From the NCBI GenBank assembly GCA_026394015.1, contig JAPKZA010000253.1, positions 22,605 through 57,839 of the forward strand: 35,235 nt of DNA, in the 5' to 3' direction. The notes beneath the pieces are model-generated. The model was given only the letters and a program-made list of their open reading frames with translations, made no database searches and was not told the origin of the DNA. Source of the DNA: Acidobacteriota bacterium. GTDB lineage: Bacteria; Acidobacteriota; Terriglobia; Bryobacterales; Bryobacteraceae. The translations under genes and the position numbers were made by a program. Positions 9,315 to 17,159 of this stretch are shown here, in pieces (position 1 is the stretch's first letter; each line of letters begins with the position of its first letter).

Positions 9315-9566
9315 ATGGACATTTTTCAGGAACGGCAAGAAGAACTCGAGCGCCTCGAATTTCAAATGGGGCCCGCCCGCGGCAAACTCGCCCTAGCCCT
9401 CGACGTCCTCACCGACGCTTTAGTCCTGGTCGGCCAGCACGGCGTCTACTGCACGAGCGTCCGCAACCCCTCCAAGCCAGCCATGGATATTCAAATGGTG
9501 CTCGCCGGCTTGGTCGGCGCCAAGGATCTCATCCAGGGCGCCATGCAGGAAATCAAGAAGCCGTAA
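9315..9566 (+). CDS. Small conserved-looking protein of unknown function
   Basis: An 83-residue soluble protein with no signal peptide or transmembrane helix. It starts at ATG 9315, 4 bases after an aaagga ribosome-binding stretch. The first 20 residues are a charged amphipathic helix, followed by a hydrophobic helix (ALALDVLTDALVLVGQHG) with one Cys at residue 46, and a second helix towards the end. I do not recognise the family. It is divergent from the aminotransferase, and its 3' end overlaps the convergent methyltransferase by 14 bases. The good start signal and normal composition support it as a real gene. Confidence 0.65.
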   Translation: MDIFQERQEELERLEFQMGPARGKLALALDVLTDALVLVGQHGVYCTSVRNPSKPAMDIQMVLAGLVGAKDLIQGAMQEIKKP

Positions 9567-10206
9567 CGAACCAGCATCCCAGCATCTTTTTCTCATCGCT
9601 GACGACGGCCGTCTCGATCCGTTCCCGCCGAAACCCGGCCTCGGCCATCGCCGCCGTCAACTCCTCGACCGGAATCAGATGCGGAGCCGCGCGTTCCCGA
9701 AACACGTTCATCGTCCCCGGCACGGTCCGCCCCGGCGTGACGGCGCCAGCGATATGCGTCGGATTCTCCTGAATCACCAGCAGCACCCGCTCCGCCCCCC
9801 AGCGCACGAGGCTCCGCAGCGCCAACCGCCACTCAACGTGCTCCAGCACCAGCGTAATCGCGACGTTCGAGTAAGGCCCCACCAACCCGGTCTGTTCGAT
9901 GTTATCGACGACCGTCTCCCCCGGCCTCCGACCCGTCCTCTCCAACCGTCCCCGCAACTCTTCCAGAAACCGAGGATTCCAGTCGGAAAAGACCATCTCT
10001 TCCGGCCGAACTTGCTCCGCCCCCAAAAAATCGAACATCTGCCCCGTCCCCGCCCCCGCCACGAGCACGGCCCCCGGGCCAGCCCCCGCCGCCAGCCAAG
10101 CGGCCATCAGCCCGGCGTTAGCCTGAGCCTGCCCGATCCCCGCCATATGCTTCTCATAGTCGCCAGGCTCCACCGTCAGCCAGGCCTCGCGCAACAATAC
10201 ACTCAT
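9553..10206 (-). CDS. Class I SAM-dependent methyltransferase-like protein
   Basis: A 217-residue protein with motif I VLVAGAGTGQMFDFLG in the N-terminal third, an acidic residue after the second strand (VFSDWNP), and the motif II-like strand SNVAITLVLEHVEW. This is the Rossmann-like methyltransferase fold; the acceptor is unknown. The ATG at 10206 has GAGGG about 10 bases upstream. It lies 12 bases after the antitoxin stop on the same strand and may share a transcript with the MBL hydrolase and PIN genes. Confidence 0.8.
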   Translation of the reverse strand: MSVLLREAWLTVEPGDYEKHMAGIGQAQANAGLMAAWLAAGAGPGAVLVAGAGTGQMFDFLGAEQVRPEEMVFSDWNPRFLEELRGRLERTGRRPGETVVDNIEQTGLVGPYSNVAITLVLEHVEWRLALRSLVRWGAERVLLVIQENPTHIAGAVTPGRTVPGTMNVFRERAAPHLIPVEELTAAMAEAGFRRERIETAVVSDEKKMLGCWFVTAS

Positions 10207-10218
10207 CGCTAAACACCC

Positions 10219-10443
10219 TCAAAACCGATCAAATTCGTCCGCCTCAACATCAGGCACCTTTGCAAGGACCTCAAGAAACTTCGTCCGATCCGCCCGCCCA
10301 GCCCGGCTCTCCAATCGCTCCCAAGCCTCAATATGCTCAATACACGCACTGGCAAACACGTCGCCCACACTCAAATCTTGCGACGCCGCAATCTCAGAAG
10401 CTCTTGCAAAAATATCCGCCGGGACTTCCACGTTCACGATCAC
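10219..10443 (-). CDS. Antitoxin-like partner of the PIN gene
   Basis: A 74-residue protein starting at GTG 10443, which overlaps the stop of the PIN frame as GTGA and has TTGGAG 8-13 bases upstream. It opens with a beta strand (VIVNVEVPADIF) followed by two helices (ARASEIAASQD, SVGDVFASACIEHIEAWERLE) and an acidic tail. That strand-helix-helix start is the pattern of ribbon-helix-helix antitoxins. Its size, acidic C-terminus and coupling to a PIN gene make an antitoxin role likely. Toxin-first order is known for PIN proteins of the TIGR00305 type. The frame is intact although the toxin is interrupted. Confidence 0.65.
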   Translation of the reverse strand: MIVNVEVPADIFARASEIAASQDLSVGDVFASACIEHIEAWERLESRAGRADRTKFLEVLAKVPDVEADEFDRF

Positions 10444-10874
10444 TGAAAATCTCCAATCTGGTACAAGAATTCGATCGGCCGAAGAACCTGAACGCCATAC
10501 GCCGACGCGCCAACAAAATCCCGCGTGTTGAACGTAATGATTGCCGCCCCGGCCCGGGCCGCTGCTTCGCTGCCAACTCATAAGATACGATCATCATCCG
10601 GATCACGCAACGTCGGCCGTAGCCGAAATCGTACCGCAACAAGATCCGCTACCCCGAACAAGTAGTCCAGCAACACGTCTACGTCGGTTGCACTGATGAC
10701 CGAGTGCATGAACTCGCGCTTCAAAACATCCTCGGATTCGAGCGCCACCGGCACCGATAAACAGGGTCGCCACCGAGGATCACCCAGAAGCTCCAGGAGC
10801 CGAAACGACGCACCCCGGCGAGAACGCAGCCCAGACACTAATACGTTCGTATCGATCACCGCACGATGGACCAT
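10440..10874 (-). pseudogene. PIN-domain toxin with an internal in-frame TGA
   Basis: From ATG 10874 (AGGGGG upstream) the frame reads VIDTNVLVSGLRSRRGASF, a PIN ribonuclease start with Asp8, then acidic residues at 46-48 and RDPDDDRIL at 90-98. It meets TGA at 10578-10580. The same frame continues for 45 codons with recognisable PIN C-terminal sequence, AAARAGAAIITFNTRDF and GVQVLRPIEFL, ending at TGA 10440. So the gene is full length (144 codons) apart from one stop. The truncated product lacks the final strand and the last Asp, and should be inactive unless the stop is read through. PIN toxins cleave RNA. It follows the MBL gene by 9 bases. Confidence 0.85.
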
Positions 10875-10883
10875 CGTCGCCCC

Positions 10884-11525
10884 CTACAACCCCCGCAAAT
10901 GCGGATTCCGCTTCGCCTCCCGCCCAATCGTCGTATTCGGCCCATGCCCGCAAATCACTTCCGTATCCTCCGGCAGCACCAACAACTTCGTCTTGATGCT
11001 CGTCAAAATCTTCCGCCCATCGCCCCCCGGCAAATCCGTCCGCCCAATACTATCCCGAAACAAAGTATCCCCCGCAATCAACGTCTTCTCCGCCGGAATG
11101 TACAAACTCGTGCTCCCCTGCGTATGGCCCGGCGTGTGCAACACATGCACCCGGTAATCCCCGAACCGCAGCGTATCGCCGTCTTTGGCTTCTGTATCAA
11201 TCGTCGTCTGCTCCGGCGTCTCCATCCCCAACCAGCCCGCCTGCACCGACATCGCGTCGTAAAGCTCCTGGTCTTTTGGATTCATAATCACCGGCGCCTG
11301 CGTGATCGCCTTCAGCTTCGCCGCCCCGCCAATATGGTCAATATGAGCATGGGTAATCACGATCATCTTCACCGTCAACTGGTGCTTGGCCAGGATCGCC
11401 AGAATGTCCGCGATATCATCGCCCGGGTCCACCACGATCGCCTCCCGCGTCACCTCGTCACCCAAAATCGAGCAGTTGCACTGCAGCGCCCCAACGGGCA
11501 AAACCTCGTGGATCATGCCCTTCAT
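10884..11525 (-). CDS. MBL-fold metallo-hydrolase (glyoxalase II-like)
   Basis: A 213-residue metallo-beta-lactamase-fold hydrolase. Metal ligands are visible: T-HAHIDH (His59, His61, Asp63, His64), HTPGHTQGS, the bridging Asp in AGDTLF, and CGHG near the end. This arrangement matches the glyoxalase II/YcbL group of cytoplasmic thioester or related hydrolases; the substrate is not assigned. The frame extends further upstream, but homology starts at the ATG at 11525 (a second ATG three codons later is possible), because the divergent membrane-protein gene starts at 11544. It precedes the PIN gene on the same strand. Confidence 0.88.
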   Translation of the reverse strand: MKGMIHEVLPVGALQCNCSILGDEVTREAIVVDPGDDIADILAILAKHQLTVKMIVITHAHIDHIGGAAKLKAITQAPVIMNPKDQELYDAMSVQAGWLGMETPEQTTIDTEAKDGDTLRFGDYRVHVLHTPGHTQGSTSLYIPAEKTLIAGDTLFRDSIGRTDLPGGDGRKILTSIKTKLLVLPEDTEVICGHGPNTTIGREAKRNPHLRGL

Positions 11526-11543
11526 TGTAGAGTAGTAGGAGAA

Positions 11544-11942
11544 ATGATCGATCCCATTGCTTATCTCGTCCGCTTCCTCCACATCGGCTCGGCCGTCTCC
11601 CTCCTCGGCGGAATCTTTTACGCCTGGAACCTCACGAAGGCCGGCAAGCTCCCCGGCTCCCCTGCCGACGGCTTCCAGCCCTCGATGCTCATCTCCGTCG
11701 GCCTCCTCCTCGCCTCCGGCCTCTACCAACTCATGAACCGCATGTCCGGCGGCGTGCCCAAGTTCTACCACATGATCTTCGGCATCAAATTTCTCCTATT
11801 CCTCCACATCGCCGCCGTGTCCATCATCTTGGTCAAGCCCCAGACCACCCCCGAAAAACGCGCCCGCCTCCTCACCGGACTCGTCTATTCCGGCCTCGGC
11901 GTCCTCCTCCTCGGAACGGCTCTCCGCTCGCTGGGTGCCTAA
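11544..11942 (+). CDS. Four-helix integral membrane protein of unknown function
   Basis: A 132-residue membrane protein with four hydrophobic segments, at about residues 5-27, 45-63, 74-95 and 108-129. A histidine sits in the first helix (RFLHIGSAVSLLGG) and another in the third (LLFLHIAAVSII), as in CopD-like and other small putative haem or metal membrane proteins, but I do not assign a family. The ATG at 11544 has a strong gtaggaga ribosome-binding site 3-5 bases upstream. The stop overlaps the start of ygfZ as TAATG, so the two genes are translationally coupled. Only 18 bases separate its start from that of the divergent MBL gene. Confidence 0.8.
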   Translation: MIDPIAYLVRFLHIGSAVSLLGGIFYAWNLTKAGKLPGSPADGFQPSMLISVGLLLASGLYQLMNRMSGGVPKFYHMIFGIKFLLFLHIAAVSIILVKPQTTPEKRARLLTGLVYSGLGVLLLGTALRSLGA

Positions 11943-12835
11943 TGGCCGTTCTCTTCGAACTTGAAAACCGCGGCCGCATCCGCGCGAGCGGCGAGGACTG
12001 CAAACGCCTCCTCCACGCCATGACCTCGAATCATGTCGAGCAACTAGCCCCCGGCCAAGGCTGCTATGCGTTTTTTCTCAACGCTAACGGCCGCATCCTC
12101 TCCGACGTCAACATCCTCGCCGCCCCGAACTCTCTCCTCCTCGACGTCGAGCCCAACAGCCGCGACTTCGTCCTCGCCCATCTCGACAAGTTCATCATCG
12201 CCGACGACGTCACCCTCTCTGACGAGACCACCCAGTGGACCACCCTCGCCGTCGAGGGTCCCGACGCCGCCGACATCCTCGCCGCCGCCGAAATCCCCGT
12301 CCCCTCTGCCGAACTCGATTCGCTCCCTTGGGCCGGTCGTCTCGTTGTCAAGGCCAGCTACACCGGACAACCCGGCTACTGGATTCTCGTCTCTCCCCTC
12401 GATGCGCCCATCGTCCGCGAGGCGCTCCTTCTAGCCGGAGCCGCCGAAATCACCTTCAACCAAGCCGACTCGACCCGTATCATCCACGGCAAACCCCGCT
12501 ACGGCGTCGACTTCGGCGAGGCCCATCTCGTCCAGGAAACCCAGCTCATGCACGCCGTGCATTTTCAAAAGGGATGCTACCTCGGCCAGGAGATTGTCGA
12601 GCGAGTTCGTTCCCGCGGCCAAGTCCACCGCCGTCTAGTTGCGCTCCGCATCACAGGCGAAGCCCCCCTCGCCCCCCACACCAAAATCATGGCCGGAGAA
12701 AAAGAAGCCGGCGAAATCACCTCGGCAACGCCACTCGACAACGAGACCGCCGCCATCGGCATCGTCCGCGCCGAACTCTTGTCCGGACCCCTCACCGCCG
12801 ACACCCGCGCTGTAACTGAGTACAAAGCGATCTGA
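11942..12835 (+). CDS. ygfZ: YgfZ/GcvT-family folate-binding Fe-S repair protein
   Basis: A 297-residue homologue of YgfZ, a tetrahydrofolate-binding protein that supports iron-sulfur enzymes. The signature K-G-C-Y-L-G-Q-E is present with the key Cys212, followed by RVRSRGQVHRRLVALR, as in the family. The N-terminal half has the GcvT-like fold (LHAMTSNHVEQLAPGQGCYAFFL). Length is typical. The ATG overlaps the stop of the upstream membrane-protein gene by one base (TAATG), which argues for a shared operon and gives a lead for that protein's role. Confidence 0.92.
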   Translation: MAVLFELENRGRIRASGEDCKRLLHAMTSNHVEQLAPGQGCYAFFLNANGRILSDVNILAAPNSLLLDVEPNSRDFVLAHLDKFIIADDVTLSDETTQWTTLAVEGPDAADILAAAEIPVPSAELDSLPWAGRLVVKASYTGQPGYWILVSPLDAPIVREALLLAGAAEITFNQADSTRIIHGKPRYGVDFGEAHLVQETQLMHAVHFQKGCYLGQEIVERVRSRGQVHRRLVALRITGEAPLAPHTKIMAGEKEAGEITSATPLDNETAAIGIVRAELLSGPLTADTRAVTEYKAI

Positions 12836-12936
12836 CCCCAGCACCGTCACCGTCCCGCCAACCTGGACCCTTCGTCCTTAACCCTCGGGACGGCCCATAT
12901 CATTCAGTGCGTGACGGGTGTATACTCCGCCTCGAG

Positions 12937-12954
12937 GTAGACCGAAAAGTCTAC
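12937..12954 (+). other. Small perfect hairpin in the leader of the 12978 gene
   Basis: GTAGAC at 12937-12942 and GTCTAC at 12949-12954 form a perfect 6-bp stem with loop cgaaaa, 23 bases before the ATG at 12978 and about 9 bases before its aaagga ribosome-binding stretch. It could be a 5' stabilising hairpin or a protein-binding site. There is no T-run, so it is not a canonical terminator. Confidence 0.4.
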
Positions 12955-12977
12955 ATTCAACTCAAAGGAAACACGTA

Positions 12978-13799
12978 ATGAAACGCTCAACCACGTTCGC
13001 GTTGACGGCACTAATTTTGGGGGCCGCGGTGCTTGCCGCCGCTCCCACTCCCGTGGTCAAAGTTGCCTATCCTGGAAACCTACAAGGATGGTTCTTCTAT
13101 AACGACGTCACCGACGCCGTCGACAACTCCCTCGGGTCGTTTGTCTTCGGCCCCGGCACTCCCCCGCTCGGCTAGGGCGGCGTCCGCATCCAGACAATTC
13201 TGAATCAACGCCCCAACCTTGCCACCTATCAGTTCAGCGGCACCAAACTCGCCGACATCACAACGCTGCGCTTCAGCACCTACAACCCCTCGGCGGGGAA
13301 TGGCGGTTCCGCTAGCCGATCCGGTTACCTCCACTTCAACGTTGACTTCAACGGCTCCGACACCTACCAACGACGCCTCGTCTTCGTACCCGCTCTCAAC
13401 GGTGCCGTCACCCAGGACAACTGGAAAGAATGGGATGCTATCAACGGCGGCAACGCCCTCTGGCTCTACTCCGGAGCCAACTGGCCGAACAGTGGCGGTC
13501 CCGGAACCACCCCGAAAACCTGGGCACAAATCCTCGCCGAGTACCCCGGCGTCCGGGTCCTAGTGACAGATTCCTTCCTGGGGATCCGCGTCGGAGAACC
13601 TTAAACTGACGGCTACACCGAAAACATCGACGCCTTCAAATTCGCCACCGCCGCCTCAGCCACAACTTTTGATTTCGAACCCCTCATCGGACCGCCCACC
13701 AGCAAGGACGATTGTAAACAGAATGGATGGCAAGTCTTCAACTACCCGCCGTTCAAAAACCAAGGCGATTGCATTCAATTCTTCAATACGGGCAAATAG
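12978..13799 (+). pseudogene. Secreted protein gene with two internal stop codons
   Basis: ATG 12978 (caaagga upstream) begins a signal peptide (KRSTTFALTALILGAAVLAAA). The frame hits TAG at 13173 after PGTPPLG, continues for 142 codons of coherent sequence (DITTLRFSTYNPS, WKEWDAINGGNALWLYSG, TWAQILAEYPGVRV, SFLGIRVGEP), hits TAA at 13602, then continues TDGYTENIDAFKFATA, TTFDFEP, DDCKQNGWQVF and FKNQGDCIQFFNTGK to TAG 13797. The D-G-Y-T-E-N-I-D and DFEP motifs are common in secreted proteins of environmental bacteria. The absence of any frameshift over 274 codons suggests recent inactivation or a base-calling problem. The function is unknown. Confidence 0.8.
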
Positions 13800-13864
13800 C
13801 TAGTGCTCCAGGGTCCGCTAACGTACTTCCCAAAAAGCCCCAACGGATCAACAGAAACCAAATA

Positions 13865-13954
13865 CCTCGGATCTCCTCCTCCGCCGACTTCATCCTCGGT
13901 ACTCTTGCCAACGCGGGATCGGCCCGTATCGGTAGAGGAGGAGGGGATCCGAGG
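13865..13954. repeat. 18-bp inverted repeat between convergent genes
   Basis: Arms 13865-13882 and 13937-13954 (cctcggatc...cctcctcc and its complement) match at 17 of 18 positions, the exception being a T-G wobble; 54 bases separate them. It lies in the 176 bases between the broken secreted-protein gene and the convergent PHP gene. It could act as a bidirectional terminator, or be a dispersed palindromic element. I see nothing else in this gap. Confidence 0.6.
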
Positions 13955-13975
13955 CTGACTCTCCGCCGGCGACGC

Positions 13976-14878
13976 CTAAACCATCCCCTTCACCCCCCGA
14001 TACCCCCGCAGCCTCTCCAAAAATTCATCCGGAACCCGCACATTCCCCCGCCGTCCCGCCCCCAACTCAATATCCGGTTTATTCCCCCCATGATGATCCG
14101 ACCCCCCCGTCTCCAGCAACCCGTACTTGTCCGCATAGCCCCGATACCGCTCCACGTCCGTCGTCGAATGGTCCGAATGGATCACCTCAATCCCCGCCAA
14201 ACCCAGCCCCACCGCCTCCGCAACCAGCGCCTCCTCCTCACTCGCCTTCCGCTTCCCCAACCGAATCGGATGCGCCAACGACGAAATCCCCGCGCTCATC
14301 GCCACCCGCTGCAAAGCCTCCGCCAGCGCCACCTCTTCCCGCTGCACAAACGCCCGCCCGTCCTCCGCCAAGTAGGAATCGAACGCCTCCTGCGTCGTCC
14401 CCACATAGCCCTTATTCATCAAAACCTTAGCAAAATGCGGCCGACCCGTCATCGTCTTCCCAATCGCCTCGACCTCCGCCAAGGTAATCGCCACCCCCAC
14501 CTCATTCAACTTCGCAATCAATCGCACGTTCCGATCCCGCCGATACGCCTGCTGCTCCCGCAGCCACTCCCCAAACTCCTCCGTCGGCGCCGCGTTCGGA
14601 AAATACGCCAGCAAATGCACCGTCTTGCCATGGAACTTCGTCGACAGCTCGATTCCGCAAACCAGATCAAAACCCAAACTCTCCGCGTATGGCAAAGCCT
14701 GCTCATACCCAAAAAGCGTGTCGTGATCCGTAATCGCTAGCGCCCGCAACCCAACCGCCCGCGCCCGATCTATCAACTCGTGAGGGGTATCGGTCCCATC
14801 CGAGGCATCCGTATGGCTATGTAAGTCGATCAACCTATAGGTTACTCGATCAGCCCCAACTCTTCTAGCTTCGCCCAC
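13976..14878 (-). CDS. PHP-domain phosphoesterase, YciV type (3',5'-bisphosphate nucleotidase-like)
   Basis: Up to 300 residues. Metal-binding motifs of the PHP fold are present: [11 protein letters not shown] (His20, His22), AITDHDT, a conserved [15 protein letters not shown] block, [10 protein letters not shown] and GGSDHH. This combination matches YciV (RNase AM) and its Chromobacterium relative, which removes the 3'-phosphate from pAp and short RNAs. The ATG at 14878 would overlap cysC by 37 bases; an in-frame TTG at 14833 just before LIDLHSH is an alternative that starts where homology starts. Coming after cysH and cysC, it is well placed to recycle pAp formed in sulfate reduction. Confidence 0.88.
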   Translation of the reverse strand: MGEARRVGADRVTYRLIDLHSHTDASDGTDTPHELIDRARAVGLRALAITDHDTLFGYEQALPYAESLGFDLVCGIELSTKFHGKTVHLLAYFPNAAPTEEFGEWLREQQAYRRDRNVRLIAKLNEVGVAITLAEVEAIGKTMTGRPHFAKVLMNKGYVGTTQEAFDSYLAEDGRAFVQREEVALAEALQRVAMSAGISSLAHPIRLGKRKASEEEALVAEAVGLGLAGIEVIHSDHSTTDVERYRGYADKYGLLETGGSDHHGGNKPDIELGAGRRGNVRVPDEFLERLRGYRGVKGMV

Positions 14879-15369
14879 ACTTTCGCCTCGCTCTCCGCAA
14901 TCGGCTCGCTCGCCGTATCGCAGCGAACATCCGGGTCAACCGGTGCCTCGTACGGATCCGAAACCCCCGTAAAGTGAGCAATCTCCCCCGCCAGCGCTTT
15001 CTTATACAACCCCTTCACGTCCCGCTCGGCCAACACGCTCACCGGCGCATCCATGAAAACTTCCACGAAATTTTCAATCCGCGCCCGCACCTCCCCCCGC
15101 GCCTCCCGATACGGCGAAATCGCCGCCGTAATCGCAATCACCCCGTTCCGCGCCAGCAACTGCGCCACAAATCCAATCCGCCGGACGTTCGTATCCCGGT
15201 CCTCGCGCGAAAAGCCCAACCCTTTCGAAAGATGCTCCCGCACCTCGTCCCCGTCCAATAGCTCCACCCGCGCCCCCTGCGCCTTCAGCCGATCATAAAT
15301 TCGCTGCGATAGCGTCGACTTCCCCGCCCCGCTCATCCCCGTAAACCACAACGCAAATCCCTTATGCAT
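14842..15369 (-). CDS. cysC: Adenylyl-sulfate (APS) kinase
   Basis: A 175-residue APS kinase phosphorylating adenosine 5'-phosphosulfate at the 3' position to give PAPS. It has the P-loop GMSGAGKST at residues 11-19, [26 protein letters not shown] (the DGD and GFS-x-x-DR-x-x-N signatures), the lid segment AISPYREAR, and DVKGLYKKA. It is free-standing, not fused to ATP sulfurylase; no sulfurylase gene is in the window. The ATG at 15369 overlaps the end of cysH by 8 bases, so the two are coupled. Confidence 0.95.
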   Translation of the reverse strand: MHKGFALWFTGMSGAGKSTLSQRIYDRLKAQGARVELLDGDEVREHLSKGLGFSREDRDTNVRRIGFVAQLLARNGVIAITAAISPYREARGEVRARIENFVEVFMDAPVSVLAERDVKGLYKKALAGEIAHFTGVSDPYEAPVDPDVRCDTASEPIAESEAKVWAKLEELGLIE

Positions 15370-16105
15370 GCGCTTGCAACACCTGTTCCAGTAACACGTC
15401 CACCGTCCTCATCACCTTCCCCGCCGGCGTAAAGTGCAGCCCGCACTCTTTGTCCGCCGAATCTTCCCACCACCACCGACCCGCCCGCTCCCCCTCGCCC
15501 ACCTTCGTCGCCCGCGTACACGGCCCACACCCAATCGACGGATAACCCTGCCCGTACAACGAATGCTCCGGCACCGCATTCGCCGCCAGATACTCGCTCA
15601 CCTGCGCCGAACTCCACTCCGCCAACGGACTCAACTTCACCTTCCCATCCACCTCGCTCACCGCCACCACACTCTCGCGCGTCGCCGATTGCTCCCGCCG
15701 CAAACCCACCGCGAAAGCGTCCAACTCCGCCAACTTCCGTTCGAGCGGACGAACCTTCCGAATCTGACAACACAATTTCCGCGACGCTACCCCTTCGTAG
15801 AAAAGATTCGGCCCGTGCTGCGTCACCATCGCCTCCACCTCACGCCCCTCCGGCTGAACCATCTCCACCAAAATCTCGTACCGCTCCCGCACACGCTCAA
15901 TCATCGCGTACGTCTCTTCCGGCAACCGACCCGTATCCAGCGTCAAAACCCGCACCCGACGGTCCAAACGCACCGCCATGTCCAACAAAACCATACCCTC
16001 TCGCTGAAACGAGGTCGTGATCGCAAAGCGATCCCCATATTGCGACATCGCCCATCGCAGCAAATCCTGAGGCGGAGTCCCGGGGGCGGGAAAGGAGCTA
16101 ATCAT
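15362..16105 (-). CDS. cysH: (P)APS reductase with [4Fe-4S] ligands
   Basis: A 247-residue thioredoxin-dependent reductase converting PAPS or APS to sulfite. It has an [13 protein letters not shown]-loop-related segment, the cluster cysteines Cys112-Cys113 and Cys193-x-x-Cys196, and the catalytic KECGLH with Cys221. The four-cysteine cluster is typical of APS reductases and of dual-specificity enzymes such as Bacillus CysH, so the motif alone does not settle the substrate. The neighbouring APS kinase and PHP phosphatase would suit PAPS. The ATG at 16105 has GAGGTGA 6 bases upstream. An 18-base palindrome lies just before that. Confidence 0.94.
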   Translation of the reverse strand: MISSFPAPGTPPQDLLRWAMSQYGDRFAITTSFQREGMVLLDMAVRLDRRVRVLTLDTGRLPEETYAMIERVRERYEILVEMVQPEGREVEAMVTQHGPNLFYEGVASRKLCCQIRKVRPLERKLAELDAFAVGLRREQSATRESVVAVSEVDGKVKLSPLAEWSSAQVSEYLAANAVPEHSLYGQGYPSIGCGPCTRATKVGEGERAGRWWWEDSADKECGLHFTPAGKVMRTVDVLLEQVLQAHA

Positions 16106-16115
16106 GGAATCACCT

Positions 16116-16133
16116 CTAATCCTATCAGATTAG
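16116..16133. promoter_or_regulatory. cysH: Palindrome upstream of cysH (possible operator)
   Basis: CTAATC at 16116-16121 and GATTAG at 16128-16133 are perfect inverted repeats separated by 6 bases. They sit in the 40-base gap between the serine hydrolase stop and the cysH ATG, 11 bases upstream of that ATG and overlapping its ribosome-binding region. The AT-rich dyad is in the range expected for Rrf2- or LysR-type regulators of sulfur genes, or could be an mRNA hairpin. No regulator is encoded nearby. Confidence 0.4.
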
Positions 16134-16145
16134 TATGGATTCGCT

Positions 16146-17159
16146 CTACCGCCGAATTCGCGGCTTCTTGTACACCATCGGTCGATGCTTCTTCGGGTTG
16201 TACACCGGCGGCTTGAACTTTTTCGTCCGACTCCGCCGCATCCCAGCCCCTTCTCCCTCCCCCACACTCGCTTCCATCCACCGCTCCCGGCTTCCCATCG
16301 CCGCCAAAATGGCTTCCTGCGCCTCCGCCCGGAAATCACCATCCACCGGCGACGAATCCACCGCCCAGGCCACGGAAATGCCATCGACGCCCCGGTACAT
16401 CCAAGCCAACCCGTGGTCATGCAACGCCCCGCTCTGCGCCCATCCCGCCTCCCCCACGCTGTCGACGAAGCGAACCAAATCCGGCATCGAAGCCGCCAAT
16501 CCCGCCGCCCCGCCCCACTGCCGTACCGCCGCCGTCGCGCTCAAACTCGCTCCCTTCAGTACATGCTCCCGCACAAACGCCTCATACTCCTGCCCACTCA
16601 CCTTCTCCACAATCGCCCCAAGCAACAGAGCCCCCACGTTCGAATACACCCGACGCGACCCCGGCGCAAAATCCAACGGCTGCCCCGCGATCTCCCGCAG
16701 AATCTGTCCAGTCGAACGACCGGGGCGCATCGCCTCCACAACAATATCCCCGTCCCTCCGATCCCATCCCCCGGAATGCTCCATCAGATCCCGCACGGTA
16801 ATCAAATCCAACCGACCATCGCGCCGCCAAGGCACCAACTCCGGCACAATCGCCCACGCCGGCTCATCCAACCGGAGCCGACCTTCGCCCACCAAAACCA
16901 TCGCCGCCGCCGCCGTAATCGCCTTCGTACAGCTCGCAATTGGAAAAACGTCGTCGCTCGAAGCCCCGCCAAATCCGCGACTCACCACCAACTGCCCATC
17001 CCGAGCCACCGCCAGAGCCCCACCCGAAACCCCGTATTTCGCCAAAACCCCAGCAAAAGCCCGCTCCACCGCGGCTCCGTCCGGCTTCCCGGCCCAAACC
17101 GGCAAAGAAATCATTGCAATAGCGGCCAGATTGCGGAAAATAGGCGAAAGGCTTTTCAT
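16146..17159 (-). CDS. Serine hydrolase, class C beta-lactamase-like
   Basis: A 337-residue exported protein with a signal peptide (about residues 1-23, ending VWA). The catalytic S-x-x-K is Ser76-Cys-Thr-Lys79 and the second motif is Tyr172-Ser-Asn174, as in the beta-lactamase/DD-peptidase family (COG1680). The last 25 residues are a strongly basic tail (KFKPPVYNPKKHRP, KKPRIRR) not usual in the family; it might bind anionic envelope polymers. The ATG at 17159 has GAGGGA 4 bases upstream. Its start codon overlaps that of the divergent nucleoside hydrolase by two bases. The cysH gene follows 40 bases downstream on the same strand. Confidence 0.88.
   Translation of the reverse strand: MKSLSPIFRNLAAIAMISLPVWAGKPDGAAVERAFAGVLAKYGVSGGALAVARDGQLVVSRGFGGASSDDVFPIASCTKAITAAAAMVLVGEGRLRLDEPAWAIVPELVPWRRDGRLDLITVRDLMEHSGGWDRRDGDIVVEAMRPGRSTGQILREIAGQPLDFAPGSRRVYSNVGALLLGAIVEKVSGQEYEAFVREHVLKGASLSATAAVRQWGGAAGLAASMPDLVRFVDSVGEAGWAQSGALHDHGLAWMYRGVDGISVAWAVDSSPVDGDFRAEAQEAILAAMGSRERWMEASVGEGEGAGMRRSRTKKFKPPVYNPKKHRPMVYKKPRIRR

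Noticed and set aside
10394-10642. Minus-strand frame across the PIN C-terminal region
   Set aside because: The PIN C-terminal sequence is found in the original PIN frame after one stop codon, so no frameshift gene is needed.
10440-13799. Stop codon reassignment as explanation for internal stops
   Set aside because: All three stop types occur inside different genes, while the intact genes use them normally as ends.
16135-17157. Long + strand open frame upstream of the nucleoside hydrolase start
   Set aside because: It is antisense to the serine hydrolase, low in recognisable sequence, and nucleoside hydrolase homology and ribosome-binding site begin at 17158.
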